Assembly (NCBI GenBank): GCA_015680685.1
Contig: MNCI01014694.1
Coordinates: 1,276,112 to 1,340,111 of the forward strand
Origin: Gnetum montanum
Taxonomy: Eukaryota > Streptophyta > Gnetopsida > Gnetales > Gnetaceae
Direction of reading: 5' to 3'
Length of the DNA: 64,000 nucleotides
The notes below the pieces were generated by a model. The model was given only the letters and a program-made list of their open reading frames with translations, was not told the origin of the DNA and searched no databases. Every line of letters starts with the position of its first letter. The first letter of the stretch is position 1. Shown here in pieces: positions 35,651 to 48,560 of the stretch. The translations under genes and the position numbers were made by a program.

Positions 35651-38404
35651 TGGCACCCTTGAGGTTGATAAATTTTATTTTAGTTAAATGTATCAAAAAC
35701 GTGTTACAAAAATAGCAATCATATAAAAAATGATGTTGTAGAAAAAAAACTCAAACGATTTCTAAGAAACCAATTCACAGTTCATATGAATTTATTATAA
35801 CACTTATTGGAGTTGGTTCATGATATTTAGTTTCTATTAACTTAGATAGTGTTCATTGTTGTTTTTAAAATGAATGTTAGTATGTATACACATTAATCGT
35901 ATATATTTTAAATATTGAATCTATTGCATACCTTTTTAGTAGGTGTTATGTATGATACAGCTTCTATATCTGTAGTATATTTTTGTACAATTACCGTATT
36001 TCCAAAAATGTTTTATAAAATATAATCTAATGAAATTTAGATTTTAATAACTTTTAGCCATGTTCTAGAAATTACTAGTTAAAATTTTGTATTGAAAAAT
36101 AAAAACTAATATTATATGTAGGTTTGTGAAATTTAAAATAATTGTCAATTACAAAATAATCATTAATTAGATGTAGGATTTGAGGAAATTTTACAAAGGG
36201 AAAAATAAAAAATAAAAAATTCAATTTGATATTATTGTCAATTCAAAATTGCATGAAAATGAAATAAGCTACTCAAAAGGGAAAACATAATTCGATATTA
36301 TCATTAATTAAATTTAGGAAATTTGACAAAAATTTGACATATTTGAAATAGTAAAAAAAAAAATTGTAAATAGTAGGTTGTAATGTAAAGAGACTTTGTA
36401 GATAGCAAGCTATGATGAGCAAAGCTTTTCCAATTTTTAAATTTATTGCAAAAATGTTTAGTAGTAATAGGGATTGCGAAATGCAAAACAATCATCAAAT
36501 GCAATAATCATCAATGAAACAAAAAATGTATCATCTAACATTATTATCATTTGAAAAGGGAAAATTTCAAAAACGTATGATGATGTAAAAATTTGAAATT
36601 TGATAAAAACATAATGAATTCTCAAAATAGAAAATTGCACTTCAACACTATGATTATTTGATAAGGGAAAAATCTTAAAATGGAAAAATGCAATTCAATA
36701 TTTTTGTTGAAACAAGACACACAATTCAATATTATTGTTATTTAAAAAGAGATTCAAAGATGGGAAAATTAGAAAAGGGAAAAATCTAAAAACTAGAAAA
36801 TGTAAATCAGCATTATTGTTATTTGAAAAAGAGAAATTTAGAAATGAAAAAACATAATTTGATATCTTGAATTGGAAATTACATGAAAACCCAATGAAGT
36901 TTGAAAATTGAAAAGAAAATTCTAATATAATTTTTATTTAAAAAGGGAAAATTAGAAAAGGATAAAATTAGAAATGGGAATACGCAATTCAATATTATCA
37001 TCAATTAGACATTGAATGAAAACCCAATGAACTCCGAAAACATAAAAAAATTTAATATTATTCTTATCTGAAGAGGATGAAATAAGGCAAAATTTGAAAT
37101 TACATGAAAACACAATTAACTACTAAAATTGAAAAACATAATTTAAAATTTAGCATACCTCAAACAATAGATCATAAGTAGAAATCACAAACAACAGGCT
37201 GTGCTGCAGAGAGCTTTTGTAGATAGCAAGCTAGAAAAAAGAAATTCAATATGATTATTATTTAAAATGAAAAAGTAGGGAAAATTTAGAAACGGGAAAA
37301 ATGTAAAAATGGAAAAAAGAAATTTTCAATTCAATATTACTATTTTTCGAAAAGGGAAAAATTAGAAATGGAAAAACACAATTTGATATTATTGTCAATT
37401 ACATGAAAATCCAATGAATTCCGAAAATGGAAAAAAATTAATATTATTCTTATTCAAAAGGGGTAAAATATTGTAAAATCAAAAATTGTATGAAAACATA
37501 ATGAAATACTAAAATTGAAAAAAAAATCAAAATTTAACATACCTAAAACAACACGTTGGAAGTGAAAATTGTAAATAGCAAGTTGTGATTGATAGAGCTT
37601 TTGCAAAGAAAATTGCAAACAACAGGCCATGATGTGGAGAGATTTTGCAAAGGAAATTACAAACAATAGGCTATGATGTGGAGAGCTTTTGTAGATAGTA
37701 GGTTGTGATGAGTAAAGCTTTTGGTAGAAGGATTTTAAGAGAAGGTGAGATGTAGAGGGTTTACGATTTTTTATGTTTTGTTTATATGTAAGAGGGCATC
37801 AAAGTTACATTAGAAATATGTTAGTTATTCATTATTAGTTGGTATGGGAGGAAAAAGTAGTTGATCGTGGGGGGATGGGAAAGTAGTTTATAGTTGTTAG
37901 TTGGTATGAGAGGAGAAAGTAGTTGATAGAAAGTGTTTCATTTTTTATGTTTCATTTGAAGTGTAACGACTTTCAAAAGTTAAGAATAGTCCTTAAGCCT
38001 TCAACCGAAGGCCCAGGGTAAGAAAGAAACCAAGGTATAAGGAGAGATAGTATTATGAATAATTAGAAGAAGATGAAGGGACCAAGGAAGAGAGTGATTG
38101 TAAAGAGGATGAGGAATGATGCAAAGTTGAATTTTAATGATGTTAAACAATATCCTTATAAAGAAAAGTTTATCCAACAATAAATCCAATAGAAGCTCTC
38201 ATAGGGCCTTAAAGTTAATGTGTCATCTCTGCCCTTTATTTTCAACATTTCCATAAATTTTTATATCAAGTAATTTAATTGAAAAATGTATGCTTTGACT
38301 GGACTTTCTTAAGTTGAAAAATTAAAGTGATAGGTTTCAAGAAAGCAAGGTGAGATGTAAAGGGTTTGAATTTTTTGTGTTTTTTTTATGGATAAGAGAA
38401 TATT
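35651..38404. repeat. AT-rich region with degenerate interspersed and tandem repeats, noncoding
   Basis: Two repeat motifs alternate. One contains 'caatattattgtcaattaca' plus 'tgaaaacccaatgaa', with copies near 36230, 36890, 36990, 37085 and 37390. The other contains 'ggctatgatgtggagagctt', with copies near 36375, 37195, 37575, 37620 and 37665; the last three are in tandem at about 45-60 bp. A further pair, 'aaggtgagatgta.agggttt', occurs at about 37743 and 38348. No ORF is supported. This may be the noncoding part of an unrecognised element. Confidence 0.55.
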
Positions 38405-38830
38405 TGATAAAGTCAATTTTTGAAGTCCAACAACATCGTATCAATGATGTCGTTGATCTAATGTGGCTTCATGTCATATACCATCATTGATACAATGTTT
38501 TAGGATGCATGCCAACCTATAAATACAACACATAGGTGCATGGTCCACAATAATTTTCCACTAGTAGCAAAACTCTTGCAATGTCATTTTGTGCACTTAG
38601 ACTTAGCGATTAGACGTATGAATTCTTGTAAAGGAGTGTGATCTAGTGAAAAAAGTCTTTATTCAAACATCTTGTACTTGGGCACAAGTGTGATCAACAA
38701 TAAAGATTAAGCAATTTCATACTATTGCAGCATTCTCCTAGTACATGTTTTACTTAGAATAATATTTTCTATTTTCTAGCTTAATGTTTTACTTTTCCAA
38801 CTTCCAATGGATATCCATATGAATACTTTG
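38405..38830 (+). repeat. Truncated 5' LTR of element F
   Basis: It starts about 38405 (TGATAAAGTC). U3 has perfect 12-bp inverted arms at 38438-38449 and 38482-38493 (GTATCAATGATG and its complement). The TATA box is in 'cctataaatacaacac' (38517 onward), identical in style to element A. The family's U5 leader repeats are absent: the LTR is cut and followed by gag C-terminal sequence. The exact breakpoint is uncertain. Confidence 0.75.
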
Positions 38831-41228
38831 TGCAATGTCCAATCTCTATTGGTAATGTCACTAATCAGACTCCATGATACTATCCAATTGAGAATCACAA
38901 ACCAACACCACCAAGGAAAAACCCAAACTTCTATATGAATCCATCAATAGTCAGTTCTTTAAACCAACATCCAACTTCTTTACCACCCATGACACCTCTT
39001 ATCATGCAAGGGGAACTACCGACACAACTTCAATAGAAAAGTGCAACAAGGATGGTTAACATGCAAGAGGAGGTGAACACATGTGAACCACAACCTAGGA
39101 AATGGTCGTTCTTTCAAGCGAGTCCTGAAAAGGTTCAACAAATGGAGAGCATATCTACTCCAGCTCCATCCACATCCAATCCTACTTAACACAACAAGCT
39201 TCCATCTTCATTAGCTCCAAATATTACTAATTTCATGCTAACACAAATGATCATTCATTAGATAAAGGTAGGAGCACTTCCATAGAAGTGAACAAATATA
39301 GGAAGTCCCTTCATTTACCTTTAGGTAACAAGGTACAAACCATGTTAGGCTCTACTTGATTCTAGGTTAGAAATAAACCTGATCTCAAAAGACATGTATC
39401 AAAATTGGAATCTACCACCAATGAAGGAGAGCAACATTTAGTTAGAACTTGAGAAACAATTGATCATTGTTCCACTAAGACAAGTGGATGATGTGATCAC
39501 CACCATTAGTAGCTAGTCTTACATTGTAGATTTTCTAGTAATTCATGTTGGTAAAAATAAGGGAGAATTCCCAATCATCATGGGAATAGCTTGCCTTAGC
39601 ATTGTTGATGCTAAGCTTGGTATTTACAACTTGTCCTTAAAAATTTCTAAGGAAGATGAAGCTGGTATCATACAAAGATGTAGATTTCCATGTATCGCAT
39701 ACAAGGATAATGGGTGCAATTGCATGCAAAGGATATGGGCCATCAAATAGAAAAATACTAAGATATGCAATAAATGTATAGAGGAGATATGTGTGCAAAA
39801 GTATCTATATGTAGCAACCACACAACAAGAGGGCACCCAGTGGCTGATCACTAATGAAGAAATTGAATCTAATAAGTACATGGAACCATCTAATCAAATT
39901 ATTAGTGCCTACATTGAAGAAGCTAATAAGCTAGAGCAATTAAGTAAGTCAGGAAGAAGAAATAGACTAGGAAAAATTAGAGATCCCAAACACTATGGAG
40001 CCAAAATCGTTGGAATTAAAGGACCTATCGAAAACATTGGAATATGCCTTTTTGAATAATGAGAATTTGGTAATAATCAAAGCTAACTTAAATAAAGAAC
40101 AAAAGATTACGTTGCTAGAAGTAGTCAATAAGTGGCCCACAAAATTTTTGTGGTCTTATGATGAGATCACAAGAATTAATTCAAGAATTTATCAACATCG
40201 AATATATATTAATCCCGTAATCAAACCACAATGCCAACCCCAAAGAAGGCTCATTCCTAAACTAAAATAGGTAGTCAAGCAGGAATTGAAGAAATTACAA
40301 AAGATAGGATTTATCTATCCCATTGCAAATAGTGAATGTGTTAGTCCTTTAGTGATTGTTCCAAAGAAGGTGGTCAAGTGGCAAGTACGCATTGATTTCT
40401 GAATGTTGAATACTACTACATTCAAGGATCACTTTCCACTACTGTTTGTTGACCAAGTCCTAGATACCATCACAAGACATGAGTACTATAGCTTTCTAGA
40501 TGGATACAAAAAATACAATAATATTTACATTTCATCTAAGAACTAGGAGAAAACAACTTTTACCAGTCCATGGGGAACATTTGCCTACAAATAGATGTCA
40601 TTTGGTCTTTGTGATGCACCCATCACCTTCCAAGGACTCATACTCAGTATCTTCCAAAAACATATTGAAATGACATTGAGGTATTTGTGGATGATTTTTC
40701 AACATATGGGTTATATTTCAAACAAGCTCTAGACTGGTTGGATCAAGTACTAAAAAGATGTGTGGAAATCAATCTCAAGCTCAAGTGGCAAAAAAGCCAT
40801 CTTATGGTCCAAGATGGTATAGTGTTGGGACACAAAGTCTCTCAGAAAAATATTGAAGTAGATCCTAAGAAAATTTGGATCATACAGAATATCACCTAAA
40901 GGCAACAGACAATCAAGGATGTTAAATCATTTTTAGGTCATATGGGATATTACCAAAAATTTATAGAGAATTTTTCAAAGATAGAAAAACTGCTCAAGGA
41001 ACTCACTAAGAAGGATGCATCCTTTGAATGGATAAAGTCTTGCAAAAAGGCATTTGAAGCTCTAAAGTAGAAACTAGTTGAGATAACAATCCTTCAAGCT
41101 TTAGATTGGTCTAGGCCTTTTTACATCATGATCGATGCTTTCAATTATGTGTTTGATGTAGAACTAACACAATTTAATGATCAAAAGAGACCTTATTATA
41201 TACATTGTTCCAATAAAAGCATCACTGG
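38831..41228 (+). pseudogene. pol: Decayed gag C-terminus, protease and RT of element F
   Basis: The gag tail is Pro/Gln-rich ('MQGELPTQLQ' at about 39005-39035, matching D's 'MQGELSTQLQ'). Protease follows near 39340-39660 (LLDSRLEINLIS in place of LLDSGSGMNLIS, then 'GEFPIIMGIA'). The post-protease linker is 'YLYVATTQQEGTQWLI' (39802 onward). RT lies near 40280-40920 with FVDDFS (about 40681-40701) and 'LGHKVSQKNIEVDPKKI'. The start of RNase H then ends abruptly at the G insertion. It is one of the less damaged RT copies, but frameshifts and stops remain. Confidence 0.85.
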
Positions 41229-42149
41229 TGATGAGTGGTGAGGTACCCCTACACCCAACCATATCAATTACAAAGCGTTCACACATGATTTCATCGAATT
41301 CTACAGACTTTATCATTTCTAGTGCACTAGCCCTTTAGGAAGTGAGTCTAGCCTTAAGGTCAATTGTTTTCCTCAAAATTACACTTGTGATGTACATTGG
41401 TATGGTTAAGTGTAACTAAGGCATCTGAATTTATCATTTTTTATTTTATATTTTAGTGCGCAAAATGTAGATAAAAAGGAGTTTAATTAACTAATCATTT
41501 AACAAATCCTAACATAAGTATATGTTCTCACTTTTTGTACATGTTTTGAACCCACGTATCCACTACTAGGTGACCAAACACTACACTATTGGGTGCACCA
41601 TGCAATAATGTTGCTAGAATTACCAAGTGAATATGTGTTACACTCAAAGCAGTTGTACTTATGTGTGTAATCTATCTCAGTTAATTGTCTCATTAATGTA
41701 ATAACTAAAAAATATTTGATAACTAATTGAAAGCATTTAATAAATAATTGAAAATATTAAATGCATAAATAAAATAGCTGATTTATCCAAAGTGCTACAA
41801 GGTTTATCAGAAAGCTCATCTTTATTGTTGCACACACTATTGTGCTTGGGTACAACAATGCTTGAATAAAGATCTATATACACAATGACTCTTGCTACAA
41901 GCACTTAGAGAAAAATTCTAACTTTTGAATGGAAAAAATGCAAGAGCTTCGCTACTATTGAAATATGGACTCTCCATAAATGCAGCTGGTAGGTGACTAT
42001 TTATAAGTGATACAAAAATACTACATCAACGAGGCCTCATCGATGTAGGATGAAATGTGTCGACAGGGCCTCATTGATGAGGCCTCATTGACATGATCAG
42101 CTACATCGACGAGGCCTCATCATCATAGCCAACCAATGACGACTTAGCA
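41229..42149 (-). repeat. 3' LTR of element G
   Basis: In plus-strand view it begins TGATGAGTGGTGAGG. U3 (about 42005-42125) has at least four GAGGCCTC-centred palindromic units such as ATCGACGAGGCCTCATC, next to TATTTATAAG (TATA box in complement, about 41999-42008). The outer end has decayed from CTCATCA to CTTAGCA. Just outside is TACCCCCACA, the complement of a good polypurine tract. Confidence 0.88.
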
Positions 42150-42172
42150 TACCCCCACAACTGAATGAAAAC
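42150..42172 (-). other. PPT and last internal bases of element G, cut off by element D
   Basis: This 23-bp stub has PPT TGTGGGGGTA in sense, followed on the plus strand by 'actgaatgaaaac'-like sequence. The element resumes at 52103 with the same motif order seen at 43004 onward in D ('ctcgtcc...gggaaggtatggg'). It is a key piece of evidence that D is nested in G rather than the two being a tandem array. Confidence 0.85.
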
Positions 42173-43003
42173 TGATGAGTGGTGAGGTATCCCTATGCTC
42201 AACCATACGAATATGAGCATACACACATGATCCAGTCAAATTCCAAGGACTAAGTGCTTATGCGCCTTTACAAAACCCAGACAAGTTAGTCAATCATTAT
42301 CTTCCCAAGCTTACTTGTATACTGCAATTGTATGGTTAAGTAAACTTGAGGTATATGATTTTTATATATTTTTATGTTTTATGTCCTAGTGCTACAAAGG
42401 AAGAAGTGAACTAATTAAGTAACCAATTTAATTTAACTAATCGACTATGCTCTAACTAGTCCTAACACTAGCATCTGTTCCCACTTGCTGTCCACATTCT
42501 GAACTAGTGCAACACTACTGGGATTACCAAACGCTAATTGTTACTAGGTTACCAAGTGTTTCACAGATGCTCGAAGTGGTCATACTGAGTGTGCTTACTT
42601 CGAAAAATTAACAAGGTGAGAGAGAGAGTATTAATTAACTAAGGAATGCATTAAATAACTATAAATAACATTAAATAAGCAATTCTGAATACTGCAAGGT
42701 TTATCACAAAGTTCATTTTTATTTCTAGCCATAAGGTGTGCTCAAGTACACAATGCTCAAATAAAGATCCGTTCACTTTATGACTCCTATTGCGGACACT
42801 CAGAAATAATTCTAACTCTGAGAAGGGAAAAAGGCAAGAGTTTGAGTAAGGGACTAAGACTAATTAACCAACTCCCCAAACCAAGTGCGCCCACCTCTTA
42901 TTTATAGGCTACAAGATAGGCCCCAATATCAGATGTTCGATATCACTTGGAAGGCTCTAATATTGCGTATGCGATATCATGGCCCCGATATTGCAACTCA
43001 TCA
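42173..43003 (-). repeat. 3' LTR of element D
   Basis: In plus-strand view: TGATGAGTGGTGAGG to ACTCATCA. U3 (about 42910-42995) contains ATATCAGATGTTCGATATC, GCGATATCATGG and related GATATC-type inverted repeats next to TTATTTATAGG (TATA complement, about 42897-42907). A GA microsatellite is at about 42617-42628. Leader repeats (CTGGGATTACCAA, CTAGGTTACCAAG) are at about 42508-42560. Confidence 0.93.
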
Positions 43004-44884
43004 TACTCCCACAACTGAATGAAAACTCGTCCTCAAGTTCCTTACAAAATATTGGAAAGGTATGGGATATTGACTGAATAAGAACTAACAGTGACAGGGA
43101 ATAATAGACTCAAAGTGCTTGGTGAACGGATCAACAAACATATTACAACATTGGTATTCACATCCATTATGGTGAACACTGTACATAGATGACATCTAGA
43201 CCCTCATTCGACAGCTTGAAGAGAAAGAGAGATAGAAAAGAAAATGAGGCGCATTGCTGCCGATGTCAAAAATGTACACTCCATTGTTCATCCATAGCCA
43301 CATGACTAAACTTATTCCTTACATAAACACTCCAGCTCTAGTCCATCCCGAGTGCTTCCTCCTATTCTAGTCCATTGTTCATGTAATCACCATTTGTACA
43401 CACAACACAATCACGAATTAGTAAGGATAGATAAGCCATAATGCAATTGATACCTTGCCTCGATATAAGTGCATTAGTTGGGTTGTGGATATGGTAGATA
43501 CTAGGTTAGAGGTTTTTAACTGATAATTACCCAAGGTGTAGGGGTGAGATAGGTGATCAAATAAAAAATTTGTGACAGGGCCCCCATGACTAAGAGAAAA
43601 CCTCTGGTAGCGATAGGGTGGAAAAACTGAAGGAACAATGAAGCTGAGGGAAATAACAATGGTAAAGCCAATAAAATGGATGTCATGGATGGGGATGAAA
43701 CAAGAAATGGTTGATTACAAAGAATGTTTAAGGGAAAGAACTTAACAATTGTACCAAAATGGAAGGCCAGTGGGTCCTCCCCAAAGCAGGCTCATGCCTT
43801 TTATGCCCTGACAGACCCACAAACCAAAGAGTTTGTAGGCTCTTAGAATGACATATGAAAAAAAAGTTTAATAACTTACCCACAAAAGCTTACCAAAGAC
43901 TAACAATGCATCAACCAAGATGTACACTAATCATAAAATCAGCAATGAGGTGAAATATGGAAAGAAATATGGAATGGGAGGAGGAAATGGAATGGAATCC
44001 CAAGAGCAAGGTTGTGTAAAGTCCCTTGTGTATTATGTGGTTAAGGTGATGGAATAAAATTAATCACAAGTCTATACTCACCAACCACATCCAATGACCT
44101 CGCATCAATACATTTGACCAACCCATCCTCATGAAGCAACAAGAATGCGTCCATTGAGTCACCACCATTCCAAGGAGAGAAAGATAGGAAAGTAGGAAGT
44201 AAGAAAGGGCTTTAGGTAGAGGGAACCTTTAGGCATGGGTAACATGTCCTTCCAGTGACATAACCAGTGTTTTTAGCCCATGTTTCTTTTTTATGTCTAA
44301 GGGGTGTGCTTTGAATTCCCACTAGTTTTTTTTTTTTTTTTGTTTTTTTTGCGTGAGAACCACATCATGCAAAGACTTATTTAGATTCATTCAACTTCCT
44401 GATATTTGGTCAATAGCGAAATGGTAGAAAACCCATGAAAAGCATCCTAGTACCCAAGAGAACAGCCAGCACAAGTGCATCGAATCCCCTTGAAGTCACA
44501 CCCTTTTTAACCATTGAATCCTTCCTTGGTTTGAAGAATACCAAGTCACCAATTTGTTAATAAGTTTATTTAGAAAAAGGGATAGTACAATTTCAAAGCT
44601 GAGACCATAGAGTAGAATGGATGAATGGACAACGTGAACTCATTGTCTATTTTATCAAAAGAACCATATCATAGTGTCAACATCAAAAGTCAAAGGTAAA
44701 AACCAAACATTAGTAATCAACATTATTATAGTCCAACTCACCATCATGAGCACGTATTATATGAAAAATGAAAGTAAATCAAATATAGAAATAGTAAAAA
44801 TGTGAACAATGGTATAAAACAAAAATAAGTAAAATTGAAAAGGTGTGTAAAAAAAATACAAAAAGAGCTGAGGGCTTAGAATGG
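43004..44884 (-). other. 3' noncoding region of element D
   Basis: It contains the PPT complement (TACTCCCACA at 43004), the 'ctcgtcctcaag...gggaaa...tatggga' block, the 'gggtcctccccaaagcagg' block (43775), a poly-T run (44325-44350) next to 'gagaaccacatcatgc', and the A-rich (sense T-rich) tract before pol (44760-44860). The aORF and the GAGGCCTC promoter block found in C and G are missing; about 250-700 bp of unmatched sequence (43100-43760) lies in their place. No ORF is supported. Confidence 0.75.
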
Positions 44885-47800
44885 TTAACATTGGCAGCCA
44901 TCTCCCCCATGATTGAGTTGGAAGGAGGATATCCAAAATAATGAGCAGGGTTGTCCACCAACAGAGGTAGTATTACTACCGGCTATTCTAGGCTCATGGA
45001 AAGGTTTGGTTTGTTGGATGTTGACCAATAATTTCTTATCTAGGCTCTCAGGTTTGTAAGTCATCATGGCTCTTAAAGGAAAAGTTACATGAATAATATA
45101 AGGTCCTTCCCACAGCATTTGAAATTTAATGTGTTGTGGCACATGTGTGGGGTTCCAATAAAGAACCTTATCTCCTAGTTGGTACTTAACTTTTCTAATT
45201 TTTAGGTCATGACATCATTTATTAAAGGCCTTGTGTAATTCATTAGATGATAGGGCAATTAATCGATTCTCATCTAGTAGGTTAAGGTTCATTAATCGTT
45301 CTTTTTATGCTAGATTAAGGTCAAGGATGAGTTCACACGTTGTAGATAGTGTATGGAGTTCTACTTGAATAAGAAGCATTGGGAGTTTTCCATACACTAA
45401 ATCAAAGGGAGATTAGCCTATAGGGAGTTTCCATGAGGAGCAGTATGCCCAAAGAGCATCATTTAGTTTGGTGCTCTAGTCTCACCTATATTTGCTAATG
45501 GTTCTTATCAATATTTTCATAATCTCCCTATTGGTTACTTCAGCTTGACCATTTGCTTGAGGATGGTATGGTGTAGTCAATTTGTGTTCAACTCCTAAGC
45601 ATTGCATAAACTTTCGAAAAGTCACACCTATAAAATGTGTGCCATTGTCAAAAATAAAGTGCATGAGGCATGCCAAACCTATTAATGATTTGTTGTTGAA
45701 CAAATTGTGTAGCGGCAGACGATGTACAATCCATAATAGCGGCTACTTGTGCCCATTTTTTGAAATAGTCAATGGCAACAACAATGTAGGCTTTTCCATT
45801 GAACATTGGTGTAATAGGCCCCATAAAATCAATTTCCCATATGTCGAAGGGTTCTAAAGGATGAATCCACTATTGTAGACCCTCCATCCTAGCAGTCATT
45901 GCCCCATCACATTGGCAGCACTCACAATATTGGATGAAATGATGAGTGTCCTGAAACAATATAGGCCAATAATATCCTACAAGAAATATTTTAATGGTTG
46001 TTCATCTCCTAGCGTAATGACCCCCGCAAGGGCCTTCATGTGCATCTTAGAGAACTTTTAATTGATCTACATGGGGAACACACCATCGAACCAAGCCATC
46101 AGGACATACCTTATAAAGGTCTCCATTGATTTCCATGAAATATTTGGCTTGGTGAAGAAACTGTTGTTTCTTTTTAGCATCTAACTCTTGTTGTGTTTTT
46201 GTATAAGGAGATAGGTAAGAATGCTATTATACCAATTTATTTTCATGGTTAATTGATTATTTACTACACCTACAAAGAGGAATTCATTAGGAAAGAGATC
46301 AAAAAGTGGATATTCATACTCTTTGTTGTCCCATCTTAATCGAGATAAATGATTAGTAACAACATTCTCAGTGCCTTTACGATCAATCATTGTAAGATCA
46401 AACTCTTGTAATATTACGAGCCATTGTATGATGCTAGGGCTCACCATTGGTTTATTCATTAGGAATTGAATTTCGCTATGGTCCATGTGTATAAATACCT
46501 TATAGCCCAACACATAGTGCCTAAACTTATCTAATGCAAACACTACAGACATTAATTCCTTTTCCATTGTGGTGTAGTTAAGTTGTGCACGAGAAATACT
46601 CCTACTTGCATAGTGGATGTAATAAGGATGTTTTTGGTCATCTAACTATGTAAGTACAGCTTCTAAAGCATAGTTGGACATGTCAGTCATGATGTGGAAT
46701 GGTCTAGACTAGTTAGGAGCTTGTAGAATAGGTGTTTCTACAAGTTTCTATTTTAAAGTTTGAAAAGCTAAATCACATTCTCTGGTCCATTCGAAAGGTA
46801 TGTCCTTTTTCATTAATTCAACCAATGGCTTTGCAACCCTTGAAAAGTTCTCTATGAATCTTTTATAATAGCCAGTGTGTCCAAGGAAAGATTGGATGTC
46901 TTTTATAGTTTCAGGTTGGCATGTGATTCCTTGGATGACATTTATTTTTTCGAGATCTACCTCTATCCCTATTTGTGAAATCTTATGTCCTAATACTATG
47001 CCTTCTTGGACCATTAAATGGCTTTTTTTCCAATTGAGCCTTAAATTGATTTCAACACATTATTTTAGTACTTTCTCTAATTGGTCCAATGCTTGATCAA
47101 AGTTTTCTCCATAGGTGGAGAAATCATCCATGAAGACCTCCACACCATTTCCTATTTGCTGCTAGAAGATACTCAGAACCAAATGTTGAAACATTGCAGG
47201 AGTAATGCACAAGCCAAACGACATCTATTTGTATGCAAATGTCCCCTAAGGACTTGTGAATGTGGGCTTCGCTTGGTCTTCTGGTGCTATTTGGATTTGG
47301 TTGTATCCACTATATCCATCCAGAAAACTATAGTAGCGATGCCCTGCAATGGTGTCTAAGACCTGGTTGACAAATGGCAATGGAAAGTGGTCTTTGAATA
47401 TTGCCATGTTTAGTAGCCTAAAGTCTATACACACCCTCCATTTACCTCCCTTTTTAGGCACAATAACTAGTGGACTAACTCATTCGCTATCAACAATGGG
47501 ATAGATGAACCTAGCTTTTAGAAGTTGTTCAATTTCTTCTTTAAGCACTTTCTCAGCTTTGGGTTTAATCACCTCTACGGTTGTCATCAAAGCTTCACAG
47601 AGGGATCAATGTAAATCCTATGTTGGCATATCCTAGGGTCTATTCCAGTTAATTCGAGATATCACTAAGCAAAGGCTTTTGGCCATTTGTCCACCATTTT
47701 CAGTAGTATCTTTTTTTTTTTTAAGGAGCGAGCCTAACATTAAAAATCATCAATTTTCCATTTTTGAGAAATGTGTACTCCATACCGGTGGGCAAAAATT

Positions 47801-48560
47801 TTAACTCCAGGGGCTCTTGCTTAAAGTTGTTAGGGATTTCCAACTTACCCTAGTTGATATTTTCAATGTTGAGACTTGGAAGTTGGCAATGGAATTGCTC
47901 TAATGTGTCTATGCTATCGATGTAAGTGCAAGTCAAATCCTCAATTGGTTCCATGCATATAGTTGAGTTACTCTCTTTGTCAGCTATTAGCCATTGGGTG
48001 CCTTCCTGTCTTGTGGATGTTACATACAGGCATCTTTGTATGTTAGTTACTTGTGCACACTAGTTGCATGCAGGCAATGTTAAACGTTGTACAAACCAAG
48101 ACTTTTGCACATAACTATACCCTATTTCACTGTATGTGATGCATGGAACTTTCTTCTTCTCAATCTTTCCAAACATATTTTCCTTTGATATCTCTAGGTA
48201 AAGATCATGTATTCCTAAGTGTACATCAATTGTGCTTAGTCATGCTCTTCCCATTATGATTGGGAAGTCCCCCTTACAATTGTTGACTTGAAGCACTATG
48301 GAGTTGGCTAGATACAACCATCCACAAATAATGGTAATAATTTCCTTCACTAGTCCTAATGGGACAGTGATGGATTGGTCGGCCAGCTCTAAACGAATGT
48401 TACTCTTTTTTAGTGAAGGCAGGTTCCAGGCTTTGTACATTTCTTGAGAGATTAAGTTCATACCAGAACCTGAATCCAAAAGAGCTTTGTATAGCTCATT
48501 CCTAGTGATTTGTAAATATATAAGAGGACTCCCAAGATCGGAGAATTTCCTAGGAAGATG
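44885..48560 (-). pseudogene. pol: Decayed but best-preserved pol (element D)
   Basis: Sense order: protease with the DSG active-site triplet (LLDSGSGMNLIS, about 48440-48480); RT with VCIDFR near 47420 and FMDDFS near 47118-47135; RNase H in the open stretch 46181-46567 ('FRHYVLGYKVFIHMDHSEIQ'); integrase zinc-binding part near 45900-46080; integrase core with FDNGTHF and GQAEVTNREI in 45482-45703, so the second Asp and the Glu are both kept; GPY-type region ('WEGPYIIHVTFPLRA') and the end 'LNHGGDGCQC' at 44885. A SDNG-to-FDNG change next to the catalytic Asp is a substitution, not a loss. Many stops, mainly CAG or TGG to TAG, prevent translation. Confidence 0.92.

Larger units (their letters stand above)
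38405..41228 (+). mobile_element. Element F: truncated Athila/Tat-like copy, cut by element G
   Basis: A half LTR (38405 to about 38830) is joined directly to the C-terminal part of gag, then protease and RT, ending inside RNase H at 41228 where G's LTR begins. PBS, gag N-terminus and capsid core are missing, so it suffered a deletion of U5 plus most of gag. The remainder is expected beyond G, to the right of this window. Confidence 0.82.

Noticed and set aside
36273-36640. Overlapping hydrophobic minus-strand open frames
   Set aside because: They arise from A-rich repeats on the plus strand (Phe, Ile, Leu codons in complement) and show no domain or family conservation.
37560-37690. CRISPR-like or satellite array
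   Set aside because: There are only three or so imperfect units of uneven spacing in eukaryotic noncoding DNA.
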